From: Clostridia bacterium
Lineage (GTDB): Bacteria; Bacillota; Clostridia; Oscillospirales; CAG-272
Assembly: GCA_017522795.1 (NCBI GenBank)
Contig: JAFWXZ010000040.1
Coordinates: forward strand, 1 to 36,376
Length of the DNA: 36,376 nt
Reading direction: 5' to 3'
Shown: positions 15,314 to 22,177 of the stretch, in pieces
Numbering within the stretch: the first letter of the stretch is position 1
Layout of the letters: each line of letters begins with the position of its first letter
Position numbers and translations under genes: made by a program
The notes under the pieces: model-generated
Databases searched by the model: none
What the model was told of the DNA's origin: nothing
The model's input: only the letters and a program-made list of their open reading frames with translations

Positions 15314-15412
15314 GTCCGGCTTCCGGACGCCCACCTCCATCTGACAAGTCGATTATACAACATTTTTTCGATCTTGTAAGTATACCACCCTCCCAAAGTT
15401 TGGGGGGTATAC
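15314..15412 (-). promoter_or_regulatory. Promoter, operator-like palindrome and leader hairpin of the phage cassette
   Basis: On the minus strand TATAAT (15352-15357) is preceded by CTTACA or TTACAA (15374-15380) at 16-17 bp. Directly upstream is an inverted repeat with arms GTATACC (15380-15386) and GGTATAC (15406-15412). Downstream, in the leader, is a hairpin GTCCGG-CTT-CCGGAC (15314-15328). The cassette therefore appears to have its own regulated start. Confidence 0.55.
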
Positions 15413-15485
15413 ACCCCTCGAAATTTGTGTAGTTTGCACAAAAAAACACCCCTTTCAACCGATCTCGGCGAAAAAGATGTCACTA

Positions 15486-15551
15486 ATTGACATTTGTCAA
15501 TAAACTTTTTTTAGTAGCTTTCTTGACAGCAATGTCTGCATATGATATTAT
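15486..15551 (+). promoter_or_regulatory. Promoter and palindrome for the paired membrane proteins
   Basis: TTGACA (15523-15528) and TATTAT (15546-15551) are 17 bp apart. A perfect 16-bp inverted repeat ATTGACA-TT-TGTCAAT lies at 15486-15501, 21 bp upstream of the -35 box, and could bind a regulator. Confidence 0.75.
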
Positions 15552-15574
15552 TAAAGCAAAAAGGAGAAAACACT

Positions 15575-15976
15575 ATGAAACGCGGAACACCTTCACTTGT
15601 GGTTTATATCCTCTACACCCTGCTTGGCGCGGGAACGGTCATCTACAACCTTATAGCCGCAGAGAAGCATAATGCCAACGGCGGCGGCTGGGAAGGAATA
15701 GGAATTGCACTGCTTATGGTGCTTGGAATAATTCTCGGCGCGGCAGGCCTCGTTGGCGTGATCTTAAAGCTCATTCATATGGGCACGGGCTGGGGCTTCT
15801 TCGGATTCCTTTGTATCCTTCTTGATATCGGCTTTATTTTCGCCTTTATCAGCATAGCTCTCCCTGGCGGAAACAATATTTCTATCGCAACCCTTGAGGA
15901 TTTTCTTCCGTCCATACCCTTTATTGCCGCCTCGGTCCTCTCCCTTATCTCAAACGCGGTATCTCTTAAAAAATAA
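15575..15976 (+). CDS. Four-helix membrane protein, paralogue A
   Basis: This unrecognised 133-residue protein has four membrane segments (about 7-27, 41-66, 71-95 and 108-128). I start at 15575, where AAGGAG is eight bases upstream; an earlier ATG lies inside the -10 box. It shares with the next gene a motif K-L-[IV]-H-x2-[ST]-G-W-x3-G-[FL]-L-C-[IV]-L (here KLIHMGTGWGFFGFLCIL) and a common ending SL.xNA[VI]S. The two genes therefore arose by duplication. They are separated by 12 bp and share the promoter at 15523-15551. Confidence 0.7.
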   Translation: MKRGTPSLVVYILYTLLGAGTVIYNLIAAEKHNANGGGWEGIGIALLMVLGIILGAAGLVGVILKLIHMGTGWGFFGFLCILLDIGFIFAFISIALPGGNNISIATLEDFLPSIPFIAASVLSLISNAVSLKK

Positions 15977-15988
15977 AGAGGAAAAAGT

Positions 15989-16384
15989 ATGAGAAAATTC
16001 GGTATAATCTCGTTATTGAACTATCTTTTGTATCTGGTCGGCGGAATTGTGATTACCCAGGCGCTGTCGGGCTTTACGGATGAGCAGGTCTATGATAACA
16101 TCGCCGCAGGTATTTTTTCGATGTTAGCTATCTTTTTGATCCTATTCGGCATTGTCGCCACGGCTTTAAAGCTCGTTCATCTGTGCAGCGGATGGACTAT
16201 CGTCGGATTGCTTTGCGTTCTGATCGATATTTTCGCGCTTGTAATATGGATCAATATCGAGTTTTTCTTCGCCGATTCCGCCCTCTCCGCAGGAGTGGAG
16301 ATCGGAAAGATCATCACCCTCTTTATTCCCGCGGTGGCATCCTTTATATCGCTTGCTTGCAACGCCATCTCTATAAGAAGATAA
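15989..16384 (+). CDS. Four-helix membrane protein, paralogue B
   Basis: This 131-residue paralogue of the preceding gene has the same four-helix layout and the shared motif KLVHLCSGWTIVGLLCVL near residues 61-78. Its loop after the first helix is acidic (GFTDEQVYDN), unlike the glycine-rich loop of its partner, so the pair may form a heteromer; this is inference. GAGG lies seven to ten bases before the ATG. A strong bidirectional terminator follows. The function is unknown. Confidence 0.7.
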   Translation: MRKFGIISLLNYLLYLVGGIVITQALSGFTDEQVYDNIAAGIFSMLAIFLILFGIVATALKLVHLCSGWTIVGLLCVLIDIFALVIWINIEFFFADSALSAGVEIGKIITLFIPAVASFISLACNAISIRR

Positions 16385-16410
16385 CTTTTTATAATAGCCA
16401 AAGGGCGCAA

Positions 16411-16440
16411 AAAAATCGGCAACGAAAGTTGCCGATTTTT
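16411..16440. terminator. Bidirectional terminator between the membrane pair and udk
   Basis: A 13-bp perfect stem (AAAAATCGGCAAC / GTTGCCGATTTTT) with a GAAA loop serves both converging units. Confidence 0.93.
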
Positions 16441-16443
16441 ATT

Positions 16444-17058
16444 TTATTTCAAATGTTTTTCAATCTGATCCACGATCATCTGGCAGGCAACCGCGTTCTC
16501 GCCGCCGACGGGGACGATAATGTCGGCGTATCTTTTACTCGGCTCTACGAATGCCTCGTGCATAGGCTTTACCGTGCTGAGATACTGCCCGATAACAGAA
16601 TCAAGGCTTCTGCCTCTCTCCTTAACGTCACGGAGAATACGGCGTAGAATACGCACGTCGGCGTCGGTGTCAACGTATATCTTCATATCAAGCCTGTCCC
16701 TAAGCTCCGGATTTTCAAGGATAAGAATACCCTCAAGCACCACAACCTTGTTGGCCTTTACCTCTCTCACCTCTGCGGCTCGCGTGTGGCGGGAGTAATC
16801 GTAGGTGGGCGAGAGAATATCCCGTCCCGCCTTCAGCTCGTCAATATGGTAGATAAGCAGATTTGTGTCAAAGGCGTGGGGATGGTCGTAGTTCGTCTTT
16901 ACGCGCTCCTCCATAGGAATATCGTCCTGACACTTGTAGTAGTCGTCGTGACGAAGCACGCTGATGCGGTTAGCGAAATGCTCTAAAATATTAGCCGCCA
17001 GAGTGGTCTTGCCGCTGCCTGAGCCGCCGGCAATTCCTATTATGAGCACGTCTTTCAT
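16444..17058 (-). CDS. udk: Uridine/cytidine kinase
   Basis: The enzyme phosphorylates uridine and cytidine to UMP and CMP. This 204-residue protein has the P-loop GGSGSGKT (about 11-18) and the family motifs HDDYYK (near 39-44), YDHPHAFD (near 58-65), PTYDYSRHTR and VVLEGIL. GAGGG lies about seven bases upstream of the ATG. It is the last gene of the nucleoside-salvage operon, 18 bp after udp, and a terminator follows within four bases of its stop. With Udp next to it, the cell can either degrade uridine or phosphorylate it. Confidence 0.94.
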   Translation of the reverse strand: MKDVLIIGIAGGSGSGKTTLAANILEHFANRISVLRHDDYYKCQDDIPMEERVKTNYDHPHAFDTNLLIYHIDELKAGRDILSPTYDYSRHTRAAEVREVKANKVVVLEGILILENPELRDRLDMKIYVDTDADVRILRRILRDVKERGRSLDSVIGQYLSTVKPMHEAFVEPSKRYADIIVPVGGENAVACQMIVDQIEKHLK

Positions 17059-17076
17059 ATCTAATCCCTCTTTTTC

Positions 17077-17847
17077 TTACTTTTTCTCTAAATCCTTTGC
17101 AATCAGGCGCTTCATCGCCTCGATGCCTACCTTGATCGCTCCCGAGGTGTCCTCGATCATAGGCATATTCATACCCGCCTTCTCTATCTCCTGGTTCCAG
17201 ATAACGTGGAAGCAGCTGCCACAGCGAACCTTAAGAGCCGATGCCACAACGAACAGGGCGGCAGACTCCATCTCGCTCGCCTTTACGCCAAGGCGCTTCC
17301 AGCTCTCCCATTTATTAAGCAGCTCGTAGTATACGGGCGACTTCTCGGGCGAGTGCTGACCGTAGAAAGAGTCCTTGCACTGTACGACACCCGTGTGGGT
17401 GCGGTAGCCAAGCTCCTCGCTGGCGGATTTCAGCGCGGCCGCAACGTCAAAGTCGGGAACGGCAGGGAACTCGATGGGCGCATATTCCATAGACGTATGC
17501 TCAAAGCGGATAGCACCCGTGGCAACCACCACGTCACCCGGCTGTACCTCGAGGTCAATGCCGCCGCAGGTACCGATACGGATAAAGGTGTCCGCACCGA
17601 TGGCAGAGAGCTCCTCCATAGCGATAGAGGCGGAGGGGCCGCCAATACCCGTAGAGCAGACCGAGACCTTCTGTCCCAGCAGTGTGCCTGTGTAAATGTT
17701 GTATTCTCTGTTCATTCCGATATGAACGGGATTATCAAAATGCTTTGCAATTTCCTCGCATCTTCCGGGGTCCCCGGGGAGAAATACGTAGCGACCTACG
17801 TCCCCCTCGTTGCATCTGATGTGAAACTGTGTTCCTATATCCTGCAT
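17077..17847 (-). CDS. udp: Uridine phosphorylase-like nucleoside phosphorylase
   Basis: This is a member of the PNP/UDP phosphorylase family (256 residues from the chosen ATG). It converts uridine and phosphate to uracil and ribose 1-phosphate. Motifs include [16 protein letters not shown] near 21-36, [24 protein letters not shown] and the ribose-binding [10 protein letters not shown]. The segment [14 protein letters not shown] fits uridine rather than purine phosphorylases. I chose the ATG at 17847, which has AAAAGGA eight bases upstream; a TTG eleven codons earlier overlaps cdd and lacks one. It follows cdd by 13 bp in the operon. Confidence 0.88.
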   Translation of the reverse strand: MQDIGTQFHIRCNEGDVGRYVFLPGDPGRCEEIAKHFDNPVHIGMNREYNIYTGTLLGQKVSVCSTGIGGPSASIAMEELSAIGADTFIRIGTCGGIDLEVQPGDVVVATGAIRFEHTSMEYAPIEFPAVPDFDVAAALKSASEELGYRTHTGVVQCKDSFYGQHSPEKSPVYYELLNKWESWKRLGVKASEMESAALFVVASALKVRCGSCFHVIWNQEIEKAGMNMPMIEDTSGAIKVGIEAMKRLIAKDLEKK

Positions 17848-17860
17848 ATTATTTTCCTTT

Positions 17861-18274
17861 TTACAAATTATTCTTGTCAAAGCCCGAGGGAAGTATCTCC
17901 GAGAGCTTTTTTACCGTCCATCTTTCGCCATTACCCCAGATAACGAGGAAATCTGCCGAGCAGAACTCTGCCATCACCTGTCTGCATACGCCGCAGGGAG
18001 GGAAGTCGGCCTTGGAGGGCTTGCCCGCCTCACCGCCTGCAATAGCGATGGCGAGGAACTCTCGCTCCCCCTCGGACACTGCCTTGAATATGGCTGTCCT
18101 CTCGGCGCAGATGGTGGGGGTGTAGGACGCGTTTTCAATATTCGTGCCGCGGTAGACCTTGCCCGACCTTGTCAGAAGAGCCGCGCCTACCGAAATGTGT
18201 GAATAGGGCGAATAGGACGAGCCTCTCGCCTCCTCTGCCATATTAAGCAGAGCGGCAATGTTTACTTGACTCAT
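17861..18274 (-). CDS. cdd: Cytidine deaminase
   Basis: The enzyme deaminates cytidine and deoxycytidine to uridine and deoxyuridine, feeding the adjacent udp and udk products. The 137-residue length fits the tetrameric Gram-positive form. The zinc site has C56-A-E58 (CAERTA) and P93-C94-G-V-C97-R-Q, with E58 as the proton shuttle. Its ATG overlaps the deoB stop by four bases, so the two are coupled. The C-terminus (PSGFDKNNL) carries no extra domain. Confidence 0.95.
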   Translation of the reverse strand: MSQVNIAALLNMAEEARGSSYSPYSHISVGAALLTRSGKVYRGTNIENASYTPTICAERTAIFKAVSEGEREFLAIAIAGGEAGKPSKADFPPCGVCRQVMAEFCSADFLVIWGNGERWTVKKLSEILPSGFDKNNL

Positions 18275-19440
18275 ACTACTTCTCCTTTGAGAGAGGGCGC
18301 GTCACCTGCGCTGAAGTCGACACCGAGCAGCTCTGCCGCCGTGTTGCCAATAGTAGCAAAGCCGAGTCTTGTGCCAAGGTTCACCTTTTTGATATTCTCG
18401 CCAATGATAATAAGCGGAACCTGCTCTCTTGTGTGGTCGGTGCTCACGTCACCCGGGTCACAGCCGTGGTCGGCGGTGATCATCAGCACGTCGCCCTCAG
18501 CCATACCCTTAATAAACTCGGGCAGCCAAGCGTCAAAGGCGGTAAGCGCCGCCGCATAGCCGTCAATATCCTGTCTGTGACCGTAGAGCATATCGAAGTC
18601 TACAAGGTTTGCAAAGCACAGACCGTTAAAGTCGGTTTTCTGTACCTCAAGCAGCGTCTGCATACCCTCTTTGTTGTTGTGGGTGGGCAGGCTTTCCTTT
18701 ATCCCCGCGCCCGAGAAGATGTCGTATATCTTTCCGATAGAAATTACGTCAAGTCCGCTCTCACCGATAGCGTCCATAGCGGTTTTCGCAGGGGGTGTCA
18801 GCGAGTAATCGTGGCGGTTCTCGGTGCGCTTGTACGCGCCCTCACTGCCGATAAAGGGGCGGGCGATAACTCGTCCCACCGCGTGCTCACCCTGTAATAT
18901 CTCGCGGGCAATGCGGCAGTATTCGTAAAGCTGCTCTACGGGAACGTGGTCCTCGTGGGCCGCGATCTGAAAAACGCTGTCAGCCGAGGTGTAGACGATA
19001 AGGTCGCCCGTGTCACAGTGCGCCTTTCCGTAGTCGCGGATAACGTCGGTGCCGGAGTAGGGCAGATTGCAGAGCACGCCTCTGCCTGTGCGGCGGCTGA
19101 ACTCGTCAAGCACCTCAGCGGGAAAGCCCTCAGGGTAGGTGGGCATAGGCTTTTCGGACACAATACCCATCATCTCCCAGTGTCCCGTGGTGGTGTCCTT
19201 GCCGCGACTAAGCTCGCGCAGTCTTGCAACCGCAGCCCCCGGGGTGTCGGTGGTGGGCAGATAGTCCACGCCGTCAATGTTGCCAAGTCCCAGCGAAAGC
19301 AGGGTAGGGATATTAAATTTATTCGAAGCGGAAATACGCTTCATTGTGTTCGCTCCGTAGTCGCCGAAATCAGCCGCATCAGGCGCGTATCCGATTCCAA
19401 CCGAGTCAAGAACGATTATGAAAACTCTTTTTATATCCAT
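18271..19440 (-). CDS. deoB: Phosphopentomutase
   Basis: The enzyme interconverts ribose 1-phosphate with ribose 5-phosphate, and the deoxyribose pair likewise, linking the phosphorylases to DeoC and central metabolism. The 389-residue alkaline-phosphatase-fold protein is of standard length. Metal-site motifs include VLDSVGIGYAPDA near the start and MITADHGCDP near residues 325-335. The phospho-accepting threonine lies in KDTTTGHWE (81-89). It is coupled to cdd by an ATGA overlap. Upstream, a heptamer repeat array separates it from deoD. Confidence 0.96.
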   Translation of the reverse strand: MDIKRVFIIVLDSVGIGYAPDAADFGDYGANTMKRISASNKFNIPTLLSLGLGNIDGVDYLPTTDTPGAAVARLRELSRGKDTTTGHWEMMGIVSEKPMPTYPEGFPAEVLDEFSRRTGRGVLCNLPYSGTDVIRDYGKAHCDTGDLIVYTSADSVFQIAAHEDHVPVEQLYEYCRIAREILQGEHAVGRVIARPFIGSEGAYKRTENRHDYSLTPPAKTAMDAIGESGLDVISIGKIYDIFSGAGIKESLPTHNNKEGMQTLLEVQKTDFNGLCFANLVDFDMLYGHRQDIDGYAAALTAFDAWLPEFIKGMAEGDVLMITADHGCDPGDVSTDHTREQVPLIIIGENIKKVNLGTRLGFATIGNTAAELLGVDFSAGDAPSLKGEVV

Positions 19441-19461
19441 TTCGTTATTCCTTGTTAGTTA

Positions 19462-19503
19462 GAATTCTGCATTCTGAATTCTGCATTTTGCATTTTGCAT
19501 TTA
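19462..19503. repeat. Heptamer repeat array between deoD and deoB
   Basis: Six 7-bp units (GAATTCT, GCATTCT, GAATTCT, GCATTTT, GCATTTT, GCATTTA) end exactly at the deoD stop codon. Confidence 0.85.
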
Positions 19504-20229
19504 TTAAAGTCTGATAGCGGTATTAAGCGCGATCTCCATCATCTCGGTAAAGGAATTCTGTCTTGCATCAGCGTCAAGAGCCTCGCCTGTGATGATATGG
19601 TCGGAAACGGTGCAGATAGCAAGCGCACGCTTGCCAAGGTATGCCGCGTTCATATAGAGCGCAGCCGCCTCCATCTCAACGCCGAGAACACCGAGGCGTG
19701 CCCACTTCATAGTAGCCTCCGCGTCCGCGTTGTAGAAGGTGTCGGAGGAGAGGAGATTACCTACGCAGTATCTCGCGCCCAGCTTCTCAGCCTCCTCGAT
19801 AGCGATCTTCATCATATCGTAGCTTGCGATAGGAGCGAAAGCGCCCTGGAGATTGTACTGAACGGCATAGTTGGAGTTGGTGCATGCGCCCATACCGAAG
19901 ATGATGTCGCGCACCTTTACCTTCTCGCTCATAGCGCCTGCCGAGCCGATACGCATAATGTTCTCTACGCCGAAGTTATTAAACAGCTCGTAGGAATAAA
20001 TACCGATAGAGGGCATACCCATACCGCTCGCCATAACCGAAACGCGCTCGCCCTTCCAGAGACCTGTGTAGCCGTGAATACCGCGCACGTTGTTTACAAG
20101 CTTCGCGTCAGTAAGGAATGTCTCTGCGATAAACTTCGCTCTGAGGGGATCACCGGGCATAAGCACGGTCTTTGCAAAATCGTCGGGTGTAGCCTTTATA
20201 TGAGGTGTGTGAAATCTTGTGTTATCCAT
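19504..20229 (-). CDS. deoD: Purine nucleoside phosphorylase, DeoD type
   Basis: The enzyme splits purine (deoxy)nucleosides with phosphate into base and (deoxy)ribose 1-phosphate. This 241-residue, DeoD-like (hexameric) protein starts MDNTRFHTPHI. It has the phosphate-binding VLMPGDPLRAKFIAE, the SGMGMPSIGIYSYELF segment, the ribose-site GVEMEAAALY and the catalytic aspartate in VSDHIITGE. The ATG at 20229 is preceded by AAAAGGAG eight bases upstream. The gene is bounded on both sides by heptamer repeat arrays, unlike its operon neighbours. Confidence 0.95.
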   Translation of the reverse strand: MDNTRFHTPHIKATPDDFAKTVLMPGDPLRAKFIAETFLTDAKLVNNVRGIHGYTGLWKGERVSVMASGMGMPSIGIYSYELFNNFGVENIMRIGSAGAMSEKVKVRDIIFGMGACTNSNYAVQYNLQGAFAPIASYDMMKIAIEEAEKLGARYCVGNLLSSDTFYNADAEATMKWARLGVLGVEMEAAALYMNAAYLGKRALAICTVSDHIITGEALDADARQNSFTEMMEIALNTAIRL

Positions 20230-20245
20230 TTTGTTTTCTCCTTTT

Positions 20246-20279
20246 AATTCTGCATTCTGCATTCTGCATTTTGCATTTA
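20246..20279. repeat. Heptamer repeat array between deoC and deoD
   Basis: AATTCT followed by GCATTCT, GCATTCT, GCATTTT and GCATTTA ends exactly at the deoC stop codon (20280). Confidence 0.85.
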
Positions 20280-20948
20280 TTAATATCCCGAAATATTACT
20301 CTCCGCCTTCGCGATCTTAACGATACGGCTGGTACCAAGTCTGTCTGCGCCAAGGTTGATGAAGTCCTCGGCATCGGCAAGCGATGCGATACCGCCTGCA
20401 GCCTTGATTCTCTTGCCATTCGTTATATGATGGGCGAACAGCTCTACGTCAGCCTTCGTCGCGCCCGCTGTAGAGAAGCCTGTGCTTGTCTTGATAAAGT
20501 CGGCGTTGGATGCGGACACTATCTCGCACATCTTAACCTTTTCCGCGTCGGTAAGCAGACAGGTTTCAATAATAACCTTGAGAATTCTGCCATCGCAGGC
20601 AGCCTTGATAGCGTTGATCTCCTCAAGGATAAGGTCATATCTCTTGTCCTTCAGGTCGCCTATATTGATTACCATATCGATCTCGTCAGCGCCGTTTGCC
20701 ACGGCGTCAGCAGTCTCAAAAACCTTGACCGCGGTGGTGGAATATCCGTTGGGGAAGCCGATGACCGTGCAGATGGCAAGTCTGTCGCCTACGTACTCCT
20801 TTGCCCGCTTTACGAAGGAGGCGGGAATACAAACCGACGCGCAGCCGAACCTGATGCCGTCGTCACAGATAGCCTTGATCTCATCCCAGGTAGAGCCCTG
20901 CAGGAGCAGCGTGTGGTCGCACTTTGCAAGAATGTTTTTAAGTTCCAT
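20280..20948 (-). CDS. deoC: Deoxyribose-phosphate aldolase
   Basis: The enzyme cleaves 2-deoxyribose 5-phosphate to glyceraldehyde 3-phosphate and acetaldehyde, the final step of deoxynucleoside breakdown. This 222-residue TIM-barrel protein has the Schiff-base lysine K153 in [10 protein letters not shown], the proton-relay D91 in [10 protein letters not shown], and K182 in KAAGGI. AAAGGAAC lies eight to ten bases before the ATG. It is second in the operon, 27 bp after tdk. Confidence 0.96.
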   Translation of the reverse strand: MELKNILAKCDHTLLLQGSTWDEIKAICDDGIRFGCASVCIPASFVKRAKEYVGDRLAICTVIGFPNGYSTTAVKVFETADAVANGADEIDMVINIGDLKDKRYDLILEEINAIKAACDGRILKVIIETCLLTDAEKVKMCEIVSASNADFIKTSTGFSTAGATKADVELFAHHITNGKRIKAAGGIASLADAEDFINLGADRLGTSRIVKIAKAESNISGY

Positions 20949-20975
20949 TTTTATATGTTCCTTTCGCCTTAATAA

Positions 20976-21557
20976 TCAGTTGTTTTTCTCTGCCGCAATT
21001 CTCTTTTTCCAGCAGCGGTGGCACATTGCGATATAGCTGTCGTTGCCTCCCAGCATAAGCTGCTCGCCCTCGGTGACCACCTTTCCGTCGCTCAGACGGG
21101 CGTTTACGGTAGCCTTTCTGCCGCACTCGCATATGGTCTTGATCTCGGCAATAGAGTCGGCAACCTCAAACAGCCTTGCCGAGCCCTCGAAGCAGTGGGT
21201 AAGGAAGTCGGTACGCAGACCGAAGCAGAGCACGGGAAGATCGCACTCGTCAACGATACGTCTGCAGCCGTCTATCTGCTCTCTTGTGAGGAACTGGCAC
21301 TCGTCGCAGATTATGGCGTCCACGTCTCTCGCCTCGCGGCAGAACACCTCAAAGAGATCCTCGTCCTTTGCGATAGGGCGGCAGCTATGGGACAGACCGA
21401 TACGCGATTTTATAACGTCGTCGCCGTCACGGGTGTCGGTGGCAGGCTTGATGAGCCAAACCCTCATGCCCCTTTCCTCATAGTTAAACTTTGTGATCAG
21501 CGCGCTTGCCGTCTTGGACGAGCCCATAGCGCCGTATTTGAAATACAATTTCGCCAT
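20976..21557 (-). CDS. tdk: Thymidine kinase
   Basis: The enzyme phosphorylates thymidine and deoxyuridine with ATP. This 193-residue type II thymidine kinase has the P-loop GAMGSSKT (9-16), the DECQF Walker B-type motif, a lasso-like C-terminal region, and two zinc-binding cysteine pairs (CECGRK and CHRCWKK). I start at 21557, the MAKLYFKYG methionine, with GGAGG eleven bases upstream; the open frame continues upstream but has no site. It leads the salvage operon from the promoter at 21592-21620. Confidence 0.94.
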   Translation of the reverse strand: MAKLYFKYGAMGSSKTASALITKFNYEERGMRVWLIKPATDTRDGDDVIKSRIGLSHSCRPIAKDEDLFEVFCREARDVDAIICDECQFLTREQIDGCRRIVDECDLPVLCFGLRTDFLTHCFEGSARLFEVADSIAEIKTICECGRKATVNARLSDGKVVTEGEQLMLGGNDSYIAMCHRCWKKRIAAEKNN

Positions 21558-21591
21558 TGTATAATAAACCTCCGATACTTTGTCATATATC

Positions 21592-21620
21592 ATTATAGCA
21601 TATCAAAATACAAAAGTAAA
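21592..21620 (-). promoter_or_regulatory. Promoter of the nucleoside-salvage operon
   Basis: On the minus strand TTTACT (21615-21620) and TATAAT (21592-21597) are 17 bp apart, 35 bp before the tdk start codon. No obvious DeoR or CytR-like operator was recognised. Confidence 0.75.
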
Positions 21621-21666
21621 GAAATTTTTTAAATATATGCCATTTTGCCCGAAGGGCATTTTTGTA

Positions 21667-21771
21667 TGAATGAATGATTGATTGATAGATAGAAAACTGT
21701 TGGTAGTATAATACTTACCTTTACTTATCTTTACTTACCTTATCTTTACTTACCTTTACTTATCTTACCTT
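21667..21771. repeat. Two short tandem-repeat tracts
   Basis: A tetranucleotide tract (TGAA, TGAA, TGAT, TGAT, TGAT, AGAT; 21667-21693) is followed 20 bp later by a ten-base tract of ACTTACCTTT/ACTTATCTTT units with deletions (21713-21771). These lie in the 620-bp gap between tdk and topB, which otherwise shows no gene. Such tracts are prone to length change. Confidence 0.8.
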
Positions 21772-22069
21772 GGGTGTCAAAAAAAGCCCGAAACCCCTTG
21801 AAAATACTGACTTTCGTGTGTAGCAAGACTGTATCAAGAGCGTTTTAACAGGTGTTTAACAGCACTCGCCGCGTGTCTTGGAACAGTCCTTTAGTGAGCG
21901 TGGAAGTGTCCGCCGCGCTCTTAGCCCGTCGCCGCTTGCATTCACCGAAGAACAGCTTTCCACATTTTCAACATTTTTGCAATAAAGGCACCCCGAAAAA
22001 ATATTTTTCAAAAACCTATGGAAATTTGCTCTGAAGTGTGGTAGAATATTTTTATTGTATGCGTAATGG

Positions 22070-22156
22070 TCGATATTCGCCGAGGGCGATCGATATTTGG
22101 CTCACGCCAATCTATATGCTGCCATCGGCAGCTCGATATATTGCGCCGCGCGAAAT
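22070..22156 (+). promoter_or_regulatory. Array of four hairpins with TCGATAT spacers before topB
   Basis: The pattern is TCGATAT, stem TCGCC/GGCGA (22077-22089); TCGATAT, stem TTGGC/GCCAA (22097-22110); TCTATAT, stem GCTGCC/GGCAGC (22118-22132); TCGATAT, stem ATTgCGC/GCGaAAT (22140-22156). All four stems differ in sequence while the spacer is kept. The array ends seven bases before the AAAGGAG site of topB. Confidence 0.8.
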
Positions 22157-22177
22157 GTGATTGAAAGGAGAGAACAA

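Noticed and set aside
15274-15483. 69-codon minus-strand frame overlapping the terS start
   Set aside because: It spans the -10 box, the palindrome and the leader hairpin of the cassette, and its translation is not protein-like.
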